Shown here: positions 21,022 through 32,692 of the stretch, piece by piece
How positions within the stretch are numbered: the first letter of the stretch is position 1
Layout of the letters: each line of letters starts with the position of its first letter
Source of the DNA: Pannonibacter sp. SL95
GTDB taxonomy: Bacteria > Pseudomonadota > Alphaproteobacteria > Rhizobiales > Stappiaceae
Assembly: GCF_026672425.1 (NCBI RefSeq)
Contig: NZ_JAPPRC010000004.1
Span: 614,501 to 678,500 of the forward strand
Reading direction: 5' to 3'
Length of the DNA: 64,000 nt
Translations under genes and position numbers: made by a program
Notes under the pieces: generated by a model
What the model was told of the DNA's origin: nothing
Seen by the model: only the letters and a program-made list of their open reading frames with translations
The model's database searches: none

Positions 21022-22426
21022 ATGTCCCAGTATGATCTCGTTGTCATCGGTACCGGTCCCGGTGGCTATGTCTGCGCCATCAAGGCCGCCCAGCTCGGCC
21101 TGAAGGTCGCGGTGGTCGAGAAGCGCGCCACCCATGGCGGCACCTGCCTGAACGTGGGCTGCATTCCGTCCAAGGCGCTGCTGCATGCTTCCGAGATGTT
21201 CCATGAGGCCGGCCATGGCTTCGAGGCGCTCGGCATCAAGGTGGCCAAGCCGAAGCTCGACCTGCCGGCGATGATGACGCACAAGCAGGCGACCATCGAC
21301 GCCAATGTCGGCGGCGTTGCGTTCCTCCTGAAGAAGAACAAGATCGAGGCCTTCCACGGCACCGGCAAGATCCTGGGCCAGGGCAAGGTGTCCGTCACTG
21401 CTGAAGACGGCAAGGTGACCGAACTTGCCACCAAGTCGATCGTCATTGCCACCGGCTCCGACGTGATGCAGCTGCCGGGCGTCGAGATCGACGAGAAGCA
21501 GGTCGTCTCCTCTACCGGCGCGCTGACGCTTGAGAAGGTGCCGGATCACCTCGTCGTGGTCGGCGGCGGCGTCATCGGTCTGGAACTGGGCTCGGTCTGG
21601 GGCCGTCTCGGCGCCAAGGTGACCGTTGTCGAATTCATGGACAAGATCCTCGGCCCGATGGACGGCGATGTCTCCAAGCAGTTCCCAGCGTCTGCTGGCC
21701 AAGCAGGGCATGACCTTCAAGCTGTCGTCCAAGGTCACCGGTGTTGCCAAGAAGGGCAAGGGTCTGGAAGTCTCGGTCGAGCCGGCCGCTGGCGGTGCCG
21801 CTGAAGTGATCGAGGCCGACGTGGTTCTCGTCGCCATCGGCCGCAAGCCCTACACGGCTGGACTTGGCCTGGAAGAGGCTGGCGTCAAGCTGGATAACCG
21901 CGGCCGCGTCGAGACGAATGGCCATTATCAGACCAACGTGCCGGGCATCTACGCCATCGGCGACGTCATCGTCGGCCCGATGCTGGCGCACAAGGCCGAG
22001 GACGAGGGCGTGGCGTTGGCCGAGATGCTCGCCGGCCAGGCCGGTCACGTGAACTATGACGTCATCCCGGGCGTCGTTTACACCTCACCGGAAGTGGCAT
22101 CGGTGGGCAAGACCGAGGAAGAGCTGAAGGCCGCAGGCATCGCCTACAAGGCCGGCAAGTTCAACTTCGTCGCCAACGGTCGTGCCCGCGCCATGAACCA
22201 CACCGACGGTTTCGTGAAGGTGCTGGCCGATGCGGCCACCGACCGCGTTCTCGGCGTGCATATCGTCGGCCATGGCGCTGGCGAGATGATCCACGAGGCA
22301 GCCGTGCTGATGGAATTCGGCGGCTCCTCGGAAGACCTCGGCCGCACCTGCCACGCGCATCCGACCATGTCGGAAGCCGTGAAGGAAGCCGCCATGGCGA
22401 CATTCGCCAAGCCGATCCACGCCTGA
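21022..22426 (+). pseudogene. lpdA: Dihydrolipoyl dehydrogenase, frameshifted as read
   Basis: FAD enzyme that reoxidises dihydrolipoyl-E2 with NAD+ (E3 of 2-oxoglutarate and related dehydrogenases). The first part shows the FAD loop VIGTGPGGYV and the redox pair Cys42/Cys47 in GGTCLNVGCIPSKAL, then the NAD domain VVGGGVIGLELGSVWGRLG. The second part (to 22426) holds the dimer interface and the His-Glu pair in [14 protein letters not shown]. The frame breaks at 21684-21686, where CCC stands for CC; removing one C restores [17 protein letters not shown]. The protein would then be about 467 residues, normal length. Its likely essentiality makes a sequence error the simplest cause unless another copy exists. 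Confidence 0.92.
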
Positions 22427-22457
22427 TCGGCTGGGTTCAGTCCCGAATGTCAAGAAG

Positions 22458-22479
22458 GCCGGAGCGGTGACGCTCCGGC
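22458..22479 (+). other. Hairpin after lpd, first copy
   Basis: A nine-base-pair perfect stem (GCCGGAGCG, loop GTGA, complement) follows the lpd stop by about 30 bases without a T-run. A near-identical hairpin with a T-run occurs at 22664, on the other side of a palindromic repeat. Confidence 0.6.
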
Positions 22480-22504
22480 AGAGGTTGATGACGAACACTC
22501 TACC

Positions 22505-22632
22505 GTCATCCCGGACGCAGCGAAGCGGAGATCCGGGACCGGAGAGCCAAGGTCTCTCCGAGTTTAACGGATTGAATTATAGAGACCTCGCCTCTCCGGT
22601 CCCGGCTCGACGCTGCGCTTGGCCGGGATGAC
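22505..22632. repeat. REP-like palindromic element, copy B
   Basis: An imperfect inverted repeat of 128 bases. The ends are GTCATCCCGG at 22505 and the complement ending at 22632, with internal matching arms CCGGGACCGGAGAG and CTCTCCGGTCCCGG. It lies in the 22427-22931 gap after lpd, which contains only repeats and hairpins. Confidence 0.75.
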
Positions 22633-22663
22633 GACGTTGAGGTCGAGGTTTGTCAGCAGTCTG

Positions 22664-22691
22664 GGCCGGAGCGGCGACGCTCCGGCCTTTT
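22664..22691 (+). terminator. Probable lpd terminator, second hairpin copy
   Basis: A 10-base-pair stem (GGCCGGAGCG, loop GCGA, complement) is followed directly by TTTT. It repeats the hairpin at 22458 with one loop change and probably ends the sucB-lpd unit. Confidence 0.65.
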
Positions 22692-22783
22692 GCACATTTC
22701 GCTATCGCCCGTGCTTCGGTTGGAACCGTCTATGCAGGAAAGCGGGGTGCGGTCATTCCCGACCACTGCCTTTCACCACCACG

Positions 22784-22883
22784 GTCATCCCCGCCTCGTG
22801 CGGGGATCCATTCTGCCTCAACGGTTTCAAGGCGTTGATGCTTGTGCGGCGCAGCTGGATCCCCGCACGGAGGCTGGGATGAC
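22784..22883. repeat. REP-like palindromic element, copy C
   Basis: A 100-base element with inverted arms at 22784-22810 and 22856-22883. Each arm is itself a small palindrome around CCCCGC and GCGGGG. The left arm is identical, in reverse complement, to the right arm of copy A at 4331-4357. Confidence 0.75.
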
Positions 22884-22931
22884 GTCCGAATGTGCTTTGG
22901 CGTCAGCAGGCGAATGTGCGCCCAGCGGCGT

Positions 22932-23354
22932 TCAATGGTCGCCGTCACAGAGGGAATGGTCGGCGAGGGCGCGCAGGACGTGGCATTCCGCGACCGTGTG
23001 TGCACCGTGGTCATGGGCCATGATCCGCTCCAGTTCTGCTTCCAGCCGCTGCAGGCGAGCGATCTTATCGCGGACAGTGGCGAGTTGTTCGGCGGCGATC
23101 CGCTCCGCATCGCCGCAGGGGCGCTCGGGATGGGCGCTGAGATCAATGAGGTCACGGATTGCCTCCATCGGCAGCCCGAGATCCCGGGCATGCTTGATGA
23201 AGGTGAGGCGTTCCAGTTCAGCCCGTCCATAGCGCCGCTGGTTGCCCTCGGTGCGCGGAGGTTCCGGCACCAGACCCATCTGCTCGTAGTAGCGGATCGT
23301 CGGCACCTTGACGCCGGTGCGGCGGGCGAGATCACCGATGGACAGGTCGGACAT
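22932..23354 (-). CDS. MerR-family transcriptional regulator, metal-type cysteines
   Basis: A 140-residue MerR protein. The winged helix begins SIGDLARRTGVKVPTIRYYE. The long dimer helix spans about residues 82-118. Cysteines occur at 80, 124 and 136, with a His/Asp-rich tail (CDGDH), resembling heavy-metal sensors such as ZntR, CadR or MerR rather than drug sensors; the metal cannot be named. The start at 23354 removes a long non-coding-looking extension. A MerR-type operator at 23366-23386 overlaps its own promoter, so it is probably autoregulated. No efflux ATPase or other obvious target is adjacent. Confidence 0.88.
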   Translation of the reverse strand: MSDLSIGDLARRTGVKVPTIRYYEQMGLVPEPPRTEGNQRRYGRAELERLTFIKHARDLGLPMEAIRDLIDLSAHPERPCGDAERIAAEQLATVRDKIARLQRLEAELERIMAHDHGAHTVAECHVLRALADHSLCDGDH

Positions 23355-23365
23355 GACTGTAAATC

Positions 23366-23386
23366 CTATAGCTCCAGTGACTATAG
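23366..23386 (-). promoter_or_regulatory. MerR-type operator and promoter
   Basis: Two CTATAG boxes at 23366-23371 and 23381-23386 are separated by nine bases. Read on the minus strand this gives CTATAG-TCACTGGAG-CTATAG, like the dyad in the long spacer of MerR-controlled promoters. The start codon lies only about 11 bases beyond, so the transcript would have a very short leader. Confidence 0.65.
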
Positions 23387-23486
23387 AGTGAGATCTTCGC
23401 ACGATCACTGCAAGAGGCGAGAGGGGCGGGGCGGCCGGAAACGGCCTGCGCAGGCGTGGCTGCGCGGCTGCCGGTTGACACAAGAA

Positions 23487-23667
23487 GGTCACCCCGGGCG
23501 AGAGCGAAGCGGAGACCCGGGGCCTACTCGCTTCCAGAGCAGAAGATGTTGGCAGCGCCGCCAGTGGCTTGACGCTGCCTGTGCTTGTGAAGGGCACCGC
23601 GGTGCCCGCATCAACACTCTGGGAACGAGTAGGCCCCGGCTCGGCGCTTCGCTTGACCGGGGTGACC
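23487..23667. repeat. Long REP-like palindromic element, copy D
   Basis: A 181-base inverted repeat. The outer arms are GGTCACCCCGG at 23487-23497 and the complement at 23657-23667, with inner arms GGGGCCTACTCG and CGAGTAGGCCCC. The design resembles copies A-C but the sequence differs, suggesting a second subfamily. It occupies most of the space between the MerR gene and tal. Confidence 0.7.
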
Positions 23668-23702
23668 CGGAACGCAAATCGACGATCACAAGGCGTTCAA
23701 AC

Positions 23703-23730
23703 AAAAACGGCACCCGAGAGGGTGCCGTTT
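23703..23730 (-). terminator. Terminator of tal
   Basis: An 11-base-pair stem (23705-23715 with 23720-23730, loop GAGA) is followed on the minus strand by TTTTTG. It lies about 20 bases past the tal stop. Confidence 0.85.
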
Positions 23731-23750
23731 CAATGACGGTGGCCGGGCGA

Positions 23751-24404
23751 TCAGGCGATCGACTGGCCGGTCTTGGCCCAGTCGGCCAGGAAGGTCTCGA
23801 GGCCCTTGTCGGTCAGCGGATGCTTGACCAGCGCCTTGAGCGTCGACGGCGGGATGGTGGCGACATCGGCGCCGATGATGGCGCAGTCGCGCACGTGGTT
23901 GATCGTGCGGATCGAGGCAGCCAGGATCTCGGTGGAGAAGCCGTAGTTGTCATAGATCGTGCGGATCTCGCGGATCAGTTCGAGGCCATCGAGATTGATG
24001 TCGTCGAGGCGGCCGATGAAGGGCGAGATGTAGGTGGCGCCGGCCTTGGCGGCCAGAAGGGCCTGGGTAGCCGAGAAGCACAGGGTGACGTTGGTCTTGT
24101 GACCAGCCGAGGTCAGCGCCTTGCAGGCCTTGAGACCGTCCATGGTCAGCGGCAGCTTGATGACGACATTGGGCGCAATGGCGGCGAGCACCTTGGCCTC
24201 GCGCATGATGCCTTCATAGTCGGTCGCGGCAACTTCTGCGGAGACCGGGCCGTCCGTGATCTTGCAGATTTCTGCGATCACATCCTTCATCGGGCGGCCA
24301 GCCTTCATGATCAGGGAGGGGTTTGTGGTCACGCCGTCCAGAAGGCCGGTGGCAGCCAGTTCGGCGATTTCTGCGGTATCGGCCGTATCGACAAAGAACT
24401 TCAT
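23751..24404 (-). CDS. tal: Transaldolase, small fructose-6-phosphate-aldolase-like type
   Basis: A 217-residue class I aldolase of the short transaldolase/FSA group, acting in the non-oxidative pentose phosphate pathway. It starts [13 protein letters not shown] and has GVTTNPSLI early in the barrel. Lys83 in [11 protein letters not shown] is the expected Schiff-base residue. [12 protein letters not shown] and the late [11 protein letters not shown] stretch are as expected. The start at 24404 is set by the conserved N-terminus. It is divergent from priA; the 294-base gap between them shows no further gene and presumably holds both promoters. Confidence 0.95.
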   Translation of the reverse strand: MKFFVDTADTAEIAELAATGLLDGVTTNPSLIMKAGRPMKDVIAEICKITDGPVSAEVAATDYEGIMREAKVLAAIAPNVVIKLPLTMDGLKACKALTSAGHKTNVTLCFSATQALLAAKAGATYISPFIGRLDDINLDGLELIREIRTIYDNYGFSTEILAASIRTINHVRDCAIIGADVATIPPSTLKALVKHPLTDKGLETFLADWAKTGQSIA

Positions 24405-24698
24405 CTGGGTATCAACTCCCCTTGCGCGTTCCCGAAAACAGCGGAACGCTCCCATACGACTGTGAGAGGCGCGGCGGGGAAATATCCCATGCGCCGCTCC
24501 GGTCCCCGTCTGTTTAGCGTAGGATCGCGCACCGCAACACCCCCGATTCGCGGAAGGGAGTGTTTTTGCGGAACGTACCTCAGGCGCCCATGCGCGGACC
24601 GGAGGCATGAAGGACCGCGCAAGTCACGGTCCTGACCACCTTAACCGCCAAAGCCGGCAGAGGACCGGTCCGGGCTTGGCACAGGAGACACTTGCGGC

Positions 24699-26894
24699 GT
24701 GCTGTTCGACGACCTGCCAGAAACGCGTGAGACGATTGCCAGCGTGCTGGTGCCTGTCGCCGTGCCCGAGCCCTACACCTACCGGGTGCCGGAGGGATCG
24801 CGCGTGGTGCCCGGCAGCATCGTGCGTGTGCCGCTGGGCACACGGGAAGTCATCGGTGCGGTCTGGGACACGCAGCCGGATGCGGCGATCAATCCGCGCA
24901 AGCTGAAAGAGATCCTGCATGTCTACGACGCACCACCGCTCAACGGGGAACTGAGGCGCTTCATCGACTGGGTCGCCGGCTGGACGCTGGCCTCGCCCGG
25001 CATGGTGCTGCGCATGGTCCTGCGCTCCGAAGACGCGCTTGAGCCAGAACCGCCGGTGCCGGGGCTGCGGCTGGTGCCGGATCGCCATCCCGACCGCATG
25101 ACGCCGGCGCGGGCGCGCGCCATTGAAACAGCAAGCGAAGGCTTTGCCTGGACGCGGGCCGGCCTTGCGGCAACTGCAGGCGTCAGCTCGTCCGTGATCG
25201 ACGGGCTGACCGGGCAGGGCGTGTTCGAGCCGGTCTTCATGACTGCGACGCCGTTGCCGCCACCGCCGGAACCCGACTTCAATCCGCCGCAGCTGACCCA
25301 GATGCAGGCGGACGTTGCCAAGGCGCTGGTTGCCAGTTTTGAGGGGCGCGGCACAGTGTCGCTGATCGACGGTGTCACCGGATCCGGCAAGACGGAAGTC
25401 TACTTCGAAGCTGTGGCCGAAGCCGTGCGGCGGGGCGAGCAGGCGGTGGTGCTGGTGCCGGAAATCGGCCTGACGGAACAGTTCCTGCGCCGCTTCGAAA
25501 CGCGGTTCGGGGTTGCGCCGGCCGAATGGCATTCGGAGATCACGCCGAAGAAGCGCGCCCGCGTCTGGCGCGGGGTGGCCAGCGGCGAAGTGCCTGTGGT
25601 GGTCGGGGCGCGGTCAGCGCTGTTCCTGCCTTTCGCCCGGCTTGGGCTGATCGTTGTCGACGAAGAGCATGACACCGCCTTCAAGCAGGACGACCGGGTG
25701 TCCTACAACGCGCGCGACATGGCGGTGGTGCGGGGGCATCTCGGCAAGTTCCCGGTGATCCTCGCCTCGGCGACGCCCTCGGTGGAAAGCCGGGTCAATG
25801 CGGATGTCGGGCGCTATCAGCGGCATGTGCTGCCGGAACGCGCCAGCGGCGCAAGCCTGCCGGATCTGTCGGTCATCGACATGCGCATCGAAGGGCCGGA
25901 GCGCGGCCGCTGGATCGCGCCCGGCCTCATCATGGCCATGCGCGAGACTTTGGCCCAGAAGGGCCAGTCGCTGCTGTTTCTCAACCGGCGCGGCTATGCC
26001 CCCCTGACACTCTGCCGCTCCTGTGGCCACCGCTTCCAGTGCAGCCAGTGCAGCGCCTGGCTGGTCGAGCACCGGATGAAGGGCAAGCTGGTGTGCCATC
26101 ACTGCGGCCACAGCGAAGCGATCCCCCGCGCCTGCCCGGCCTGCGGCACCCAGGATGCGCTCGTTGCCTGCGGACCGGGGGTCGAACGTGTGGCCGAGGA
26201 AGTGGAGGGGCTGTTTCCGGATGCCCGCGTGCTTGTCCTCTCCTCGGACCTGATGGGCGGACCGGAGCGTCTGCGGCGGGAAATGAAGATTGTCGAGGAT
26301 GGCGGGGCCGACATTGTCATCGGCACGCAGCTGGTCGCCAAGGGACATAACTTTCCGCTGATGAAGCTTGTCGGTGTCGTGGATGCCGATCTTGGGCTCG
26401 CCCACGGAGACCCTCGCGCGGCCGAGCGGACCTTCCAGCTGCTGGCCCAGGTGACGGGACGTGCCGGCCGCGTCACTGGCGGTGGGCGCGGGATCCTGCA
26501 AAGCTACTCGCCGGAGCACCCCGTGCTGCGCGCGCTCCTGTCCGGTGACCGGGAAGCATTCTACCACGCCGAGATTGAAGCGCGCCGGGTGGCCGGGCTT
26601 CCCCCGTTCGGCAGGCTGGCGGCGCTGGTGATCTCTGGCCCGGACAAGCCAGCGACCGAAGCCTACGCCCGTGCAGTTTCCCGCGTTGCGCCGCCGGACC
26701 GCGCAGTCACAATTCTTGGGCCGGCCGAGGCTGCCCTTGCGATGGTTCGCGGGCGCTACAGATATCGTTTGCTGGCTATGGCTCCACGACAGACAGACCT
26801 GCAGGCCTATCTGAAGCACTGGATGCACCTCTGTCCGCCTGCGCGCGGCGGTCTGAAACTGCAGATCGACATCGATCCGCAACAGTTTTTGTGA
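24699..26894 (+). CDS. priA: Primosomal protein N', replication-restart helicase PriA
   Basis: A 731-residue superfamily 2 helicase that reloads the replisome at stalled forks. The N-terminal DNA-binding part is at about residues 1-110 (VLVPVAVPEPYTYRVPEG). Walker A is GVTGSGKTEVYFEAV; the DEEHD Walker B box sits in LIVVDEEHDTAFKQDDRV. Zinc-binding cysteines follow in CRSCGHRFQCSQC and CHHCGHS...CPACG. Helicase motifs V-VI include TQLVAKGHNFP and QVTGRAGR. The GTG at 24699 is taken as the start. Confidence 0.95.
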   Translation: MLFDDLPETRETIASVLVPVAVPEPYTYRVPEGSRVVPGSIVRVPLGTREVIGAVWDTQPDAAINPRKLKEILHVYDAPPLNGELRRFIDWVAGWTLASPGMVLRMVLRSEDALEPEPPVPGLRLVPDRHPDRMTPARARAIETASEGFAWTRAGLAATAGVSSSVIDGLTGQGVFEPVFMTATPLPPPPEPDFNPPQLTQMQADVAKALVASFEGRGTVSLIDGVTGSGKTEVYFEAVAEAVRRGEQAVVLVPEIGLTEQFLRRFETRFGVAPAEWHSEITPKKRARVWRGVASGEVPVVVGARSALFLPFARLGLIVVDEEHDTAFKQDDRVSYNARDMAVVRGHLGKFPVILASATPSVESRVNADVGRYQRHVLPERASGASLPDLSVIDMRIEGPERGRWIAPGLIMAMRETLAQKGQSLLFLNRRGYAPLTLCRSCGHRFQCSQCSAWLVEHRMKGKLVCHHCGHSEAIPRACPACGTQDALVACGPGVERVAEEVEGLFPDARVLVLSSDLMGGPERLRREMKIVEDGGADIVIGTQLVAKGHNFPLMKLVGVVDADLGLAHGDPRAAERTFQLLAQVTGRAGRVTGGGRGILQSYSPEHPVLRALLSGDREAFYHAEIEARRVAGLPPFGRLAALVISGPDKPATEAYARAVSRVAPPDRAVTILGPAEAALAMVRGRYRYRLLAMAPRQTDLQAYLKHWMHLCPPARGGLKLQIDIDPQQFL

Positions 26895-27104
26895 CAGCAA
26901 TTGTGACAGGGGAGGGGCCGGACTCTCAGAATCCTTCGCAATTGCGCCTATTGTCCGGTCTTGTGAAGTTGCACACCACAACAGCCTGTGTTATTCGAGG
27001 CGCGGCTTCTGGGGGCGCGGTTCTGCCGTCAATCCAATTGACCCTGAAAACCCAATAAATTTCAAGGCATTGCGGCGGATAGTCCGGTGCGGCACCTTGG
27101 AATT

Positions 27105-27686
27105 ATGTCAGAGAGCTCGGATCAGGTGACTGACAACACAACTCTCGTTTCCGGCGTGGCGAAGCGGTATGCTGCTGCCCTGCTCGAACTTGCCGAAGAC
27201 GGTGGCGCGACCCTGGCGGTCGAGCGTGACCTTACCGCTTTCGAGGCCATGCTGGCGGAAAGCGCGGACCTCGTCCGCCTTGTGCGCAGCCCGGTTTTTA
27301 CTGCCGATGAGCAGCTGGCGGCGCTTGACGCCCTGCTTCCGAAGGCCGGAATTTCCGGTCTGGCAGCCAACTTCGTGAAGCTGGCCGCCAAGAATCGGCG
27401 TCTCTACGTTCTTCCCGACATGATCAAGGCCTTCCGTGCCCTGCTCGCTGAAAAGCGTGGCGAGGCGACGGCTGAGGTTGTCTCCGCAGCGGCGCTGTCG
27501 GATGCCCATGTCGCGGCGCTCAAGGAAGCTCTCTCTGCTTCCACGGGCAAGAAGATCAACATCGCTGCACGCGTCGACCCTGCTCTCATTGGCGGCCTTG
27601 TCGTCAAGGTTGGCAGCCGCATGGTCGATACGTCGCTGCGCACCAAGCTCAATTCTCTTAAGTTCGCAATGAAAGAGGTCGGCTGA
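27105..27686 (+). CDS. atpH: F1Fo ATP synthase subunit delta
   Basis: A 193-residue delta subunit that joins the F1 head to the peripheral stalk. It shows [19 protein letters not shown] near the N-terminus and the C-terminal [20 protein letters not shown] signature. The ATG at 27105 is preferred over an in-frame GTG at 27087. First gene of atpHAGDC, as is usual in Rhizobiales, where the Fo genes lie elsewhere. Its stop overlaps the atpA start. The 210 bases upstream must carry the operon promoter, which I could not assign. Confidence 0.96.
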   Translation: MSESSDQVTDNTTLVSGVAKRYAAALLELAEDGGATLAVERDLTAFEAMLAESADLVRLVRSPVFTADEQLAALDALLPKAGISGLAANFVKLAAKNRRLYVLPDMIKAFRALLAEKRGEATAEVVSAAALSDAHVAALKEALSASTGKKINIAARVDPALIGGLVVKVGSRMVDTSLRTKLNSLKFAMKEVG

Positions 27687-29215
27687 TGGATATTCGGGCC
27701 GCGGAAATTTCCGCTATCCTCAAGGACCAAATCAAGAGCTTCGGCCAGGAGGCCGCGGTGACTGAGGTTGGTCAGGTGCTGTCCGTCGGTGACGGCATCG
27801 CCCGCGTCTACGGTCTGGACAATGTCCAGGCCGGTGAAATGGTCGAGTTCCCCGGCGGCGTGCGTGGCATGGCGCTGAACCTTGAAACCGACAACGTCGG
27901 CGTCGTGATTTTCGGTTCCGACCGTGAAATCAAGGAAGGCGACACTGTCAAGCGTACCGGCGCGATCGTGGAAGTCCCGGTCGGCAAGGGCCTGCTGGGC
28001 CGCGTTGTCGACCCGCTGGGCAACCCGCTGGACGGCAAGGGCCCGATCGAGTTCACCGAAAAGCGTCGCGTGGACGTCAAGGCTCCCGGCATTCTGCCGC
28101 GCAAGTCCGTGCACGAGCCGATGTCCACCGGCCTCAAGGCAATCGACGCCCTGATCCCGGTTGGCCGTGGTCAGCGCGAGCTGGTGATCGGTGACCGCCA
28201 GACCGGCAAGACCGCGATCATCCTCGACACCTTCCTGAACCAGAAGCCGCTGCACGCCGGTAACGACGAGAGCAACAAGCTGTACTGCATCTACGTTGCA
28301 GTCGGCCAGAAGCGCTCCACCGTCGCCCAGTTCGTAAAGACCCTGGAAGACAGCGGCGCGCTGCCGTACTCCATCGTCGTCGCCGCAACCGCTTCGGACG
28401 CAGCTCCGCTGCAGTTCCTGGCTCCGTTCGCTGGCTGCGCCATGGGCGAGTTCTTCCGCGACAACGGCATGCACGCCGTGATCGGTTATGACGATCTGTC
28501 CAAGCAGGCCGTGGCTTACCGCCAGATGTCCCTGCTTCTGCGTCGTCCGCCCGGACGTGAAGCCTTCCCGGGCGACGTGTTCTACCTGCACTCCCGTCTG
28601 CTGGAGCGTGCGGCCAAGCTGAACGATGCCAACGGCAACGGTTCGCTCACCGCTCTCCCGGTCATCGAGACCCAGGCGAACGACGTGTCGGCCTACATTC
28701 CGACCAACGTGATCTCGATCACCGACGGTCAGATCTTCCTTGAAACCGACCTGTTCTACCAGGGCGTCCGCCCGGCAGTGAACGTCGGCCTGTCCGTGTC
28801 CCGCGTGGGTTCCTCGGCTCAGATCAAGGCGATGAAGCAGGTCGCAGGCCCGATCAAGGGCGAGCTGGCGCAGTACCGCGAAATGGCGGCATTCGCCCAG
28901 TTCGGCTCCGATCTCGACGCCACCACCCAGCGCCTGCTGAACCGTGGTGCCCGTCTGGTCGAGCTGCTGAAGCAGCCGCAGTTCTCGCCCCTCAAGACCG
29001 AGGAGCAGGTTGCGGTGATCTATGCTGGCGTGAACGGCTACCTGGACAAGATCCCGGTCGACCGCGTGCGTGCTTTCGAGGCTGGTCTGCTGCTCTCCCT
29101 GCGTGGTGAGCACAAGGATCTCCTCGACGCGATCTGGCAGAAGAAGGCCCTGGACGACGAGCTGACCTCCCGCCTGCGTGCGGCGATCGACGCTTTCGCC
29201 AAGAGCTTCTCTTAA
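27686..29215 (+). CDS. atpA: F1Fo ATP synthase subunit alpha
   Basis: A 509-residue non-catalytic nucleotide-binding F1 subunit. The P-loop is [10 protein letters not shown] at about residues 169-178. [16 protein letters not shown] and [27 protein letters not shown] are as in other alpha subunits. The arginine finger lies in [13 protein letters not shown]. Full length, no anomalies. Confidence 0.98.
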   Translation: MDIRAAEISAILKDQIKSFGQEAAVTEVGQVLSVGDGIARVYGLDNVQAGEMVEFPGGVRGMALNLETDNVGVVIFGSDREIKEGDTVKRTGAIVEVPVGKGLLGRVVDPLGNPLDGKGPIEFTEKRRVDVKAPGILPRKSVHEPMSTGLKAIDALIPVGRGQRELVIGDRQTGKTAIILDTFLNQKPLHAGNDESNKLYCIYVAVGQKRSTVAQFVKTLEDSGALPYSIVVAATASDAAPLQFLAPFAGCAMGEFFRDNGMHAVIGYDDLSKQAVAYRQMSLLLRRPPGREAFPGDVFYLHSRLLERAAKLNDANGNGSLTALPVIETQANDVSAYIPTNVISITDGQIFLETDLFYQGVRPAVNVGLSVSRVGSSAQIKAMKQVAGPIKGELAQYREMAAFAQFGSDLDATTQRLLNRGARLVELLKQPQFSPLKTEEQVAVIYAGVNGYLDKIPVDRVRAFEAGLLLSLRGEHKDLLDAIWQKKALDDELTSRLRAAIDAFAKSFS

Positions 29216-29252
29216 TCCCCGGAACGCTGTCTGAGAAGGAGCAGGGGCGGCC

Positions 29253-31575
<2,323 letters not shown>

Positions 31576-31582
31576 TGCATCA

Positions 31583-31604
31583 GGCCGCCGGGTTACCGGC
31601 GGCC
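31583..31604 (+). other. Intercistronic hairpin between atpD and atpC
   Basis: A perfect nine-base-pair stem (GGCCGCCGG, loop GTTA, complement) follows the atpD stop. It lacks a T-run. It is almost the same as the mdh-sucC hairpin and may lower epsilon-subunit expression relative to beta. Confidence 0.6.
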
Positions 31605-31681
31605 GCTCAACCGAGGCGTGCCCGTCGCGCCTCGTCTGACGACCCGATTGCCAGCCAGTCGACCAGTAAAGGACTTGCCAG

Positions 31682-32089
31682 ATGGCACAGCCATTCCAGT
31701 TCGAGCTTGTCTCGCCCGAGCGCCTTCTCCTGTCGGAAAAGGTTCTTGAGGTCACCGTGCCGGGCAGCGAAGGCGAGTTCGGCGTCCTCAAGGATCACAG
31801 CCCGTTCATGTCCACCGTCCGTCCGGGCCTGCTGAAGGTTCGCAAGGACGGCGGCCAGATCGTCGAGTTCTTCGTTCGCGGCGGCTTTGCTGACGTCAAC
31901 GGCTCCGGCCTGACCGTCCTCGCCGAGCAGGCGATCCCGGTTTCAGAACTGAAGGGTGACATGCTCGCCCAGCAGGTGAAGGACGCCGAAGAAGACGTCG
32001 CCGATGCCCGTGATGACGCAACCCGTCACAAGGCCGAGACGCTGCTGAGCCAGCTTCGCGAGATCCAGGCTGCCCTCAAGGCCGCCTGA
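31682..32089 (+). CDS. atpC: F1Fo ATP synthase subunit epsilon
   Basis: A 135-residue subunit of the central stalk that also restrains ATP hydrolysis. It shows [15 protein letters not shown] and the beta-sandwich signature [19 protein letters not shown], then a C-terminal helical part (about residues 88-135). Last gene of the operon, followed by a strong terminator. Confidence 0.96.
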   Translation: MAQPFQFELVSPERLLLSEKVLEVTVPGSEGEFGVLKDHSPFMSTVRPGLLKVRKDGGQIVEFFVRGGFADVNGSGLTVLAEQAIPVSELKGDMLAQQVKDAEEDVADARDDATRHKAETLLSQLREIQAALKAA

Positions 32090-32120
32090 TCGAGACGACA
32101 GGCCATTTGCAGACACATTA

Positions 32121-32157
32121 AAAGGGCAGGGCCATCAGGCGCCTGCCCTTTTTCGTT
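32121..32157 (+). terminator. Terminator of the atpHAGDC operon
   Basis: A 10-base-pair stem (AAAGGGCAGG at 32121 and its complement at 32142-32151) is followed by TTTCGTTT, about 30 bases beyond the atpC stop. Confidence 0.85.
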
Positions 32158-32178
32158 TCTACGGTCCATGACATGCCA

Positions 32179-32209
32179 ACAAAAAAGCCCGGGCTTTCGC
32201 TCCGGGCTC
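32179..32209 (-). terminator. Terminator of the GcrA-domain small gene
   Basis: On the minus strand, AGCCCGGAGC and its near-complement form a hairpin followed by TTTTTTG. It lies just downstream of the stop at 32247, facing the atp terminator. Confidence 0.8.
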
Positions 32210-32246
32210 TTTCGCACGCGATGGGGCACGTGACCGCGCCTGTGAT

Positions 32247-32450
32247 TCAGGCTGCGATTCGCTTGAAGCTCGCGGCATTGTTTGCCGGCTTGGAGCGACG
32301 ACGTTCTTCCGGCGGCATGTAGACCAGCGCGCGGTGATCGGTGCAATACGACACACCAGCATCTACGCGCTGGTTGCACGGAAAGGTGTAGTTGCCGGTG
32401 TCGCCTTCGGCCCACTTGCAACGGCCCGGACGGGGCAGGCTGAGATCCAT
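32247..32450 (-). CDS. Small protein resembling only the C-terminal domain of GcrA
   Basis: A 67-residue protein whose core matches the C-terminal domain of the alphaproteobacterial cell-cycle regulator GcrA: CKWAEGD (Cys11), a central Phe-x-Cys (Cys25) and YCTDHRALVYMPPEERRR (Cys36, His39). In GcrA this part, as I recall, binds domain 2 of sigma-70, while the missing N-terminal part binds DNA. The ATG at 32450 has AGAGGA about nine bases upstream, and a dedicated terminator follows, so it looks like a real, independent gene. A role as a sigma-70 or RNA-polymerase modulator is inference. It could instead be only a structural zinc-knuckle protein. Confidence 0.78.
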   Translation of the reverse strand: MDLSLPRPGRCKWAEGDTGNYTFPCNQRVDAGVSYCTDHRALVYMPPEERRRSKPANNAASFKRIAA

Positions 32451-32692
32451 GGTCAATCCTCTTGTCGTCTCTGACAGGACAGCGCAAAAAACCGGCCGTC
32501 GGCCCGGGATGACCCGGACGGCCTGGCAAGCGCACCTGTCGATGAAAATCTGGTCGCCGGAATGCGAGACACGGGATGACCCGACCTGCGGCGCGGCGAC
32601 GCGAGTGGCGCATACATAATCTCACGAATGCTGCAGCGCAACTCTTTTGGCGGCATAAGAGCCGCGCAAAATTCACATGGCTTTACCGAAGG

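Noticed and set aside
22842-24635. A 597-codon plus-strand open frame
   Set aside because: It runs antisense through the MerR and tal genes and through repeat DNA, and matches no family.
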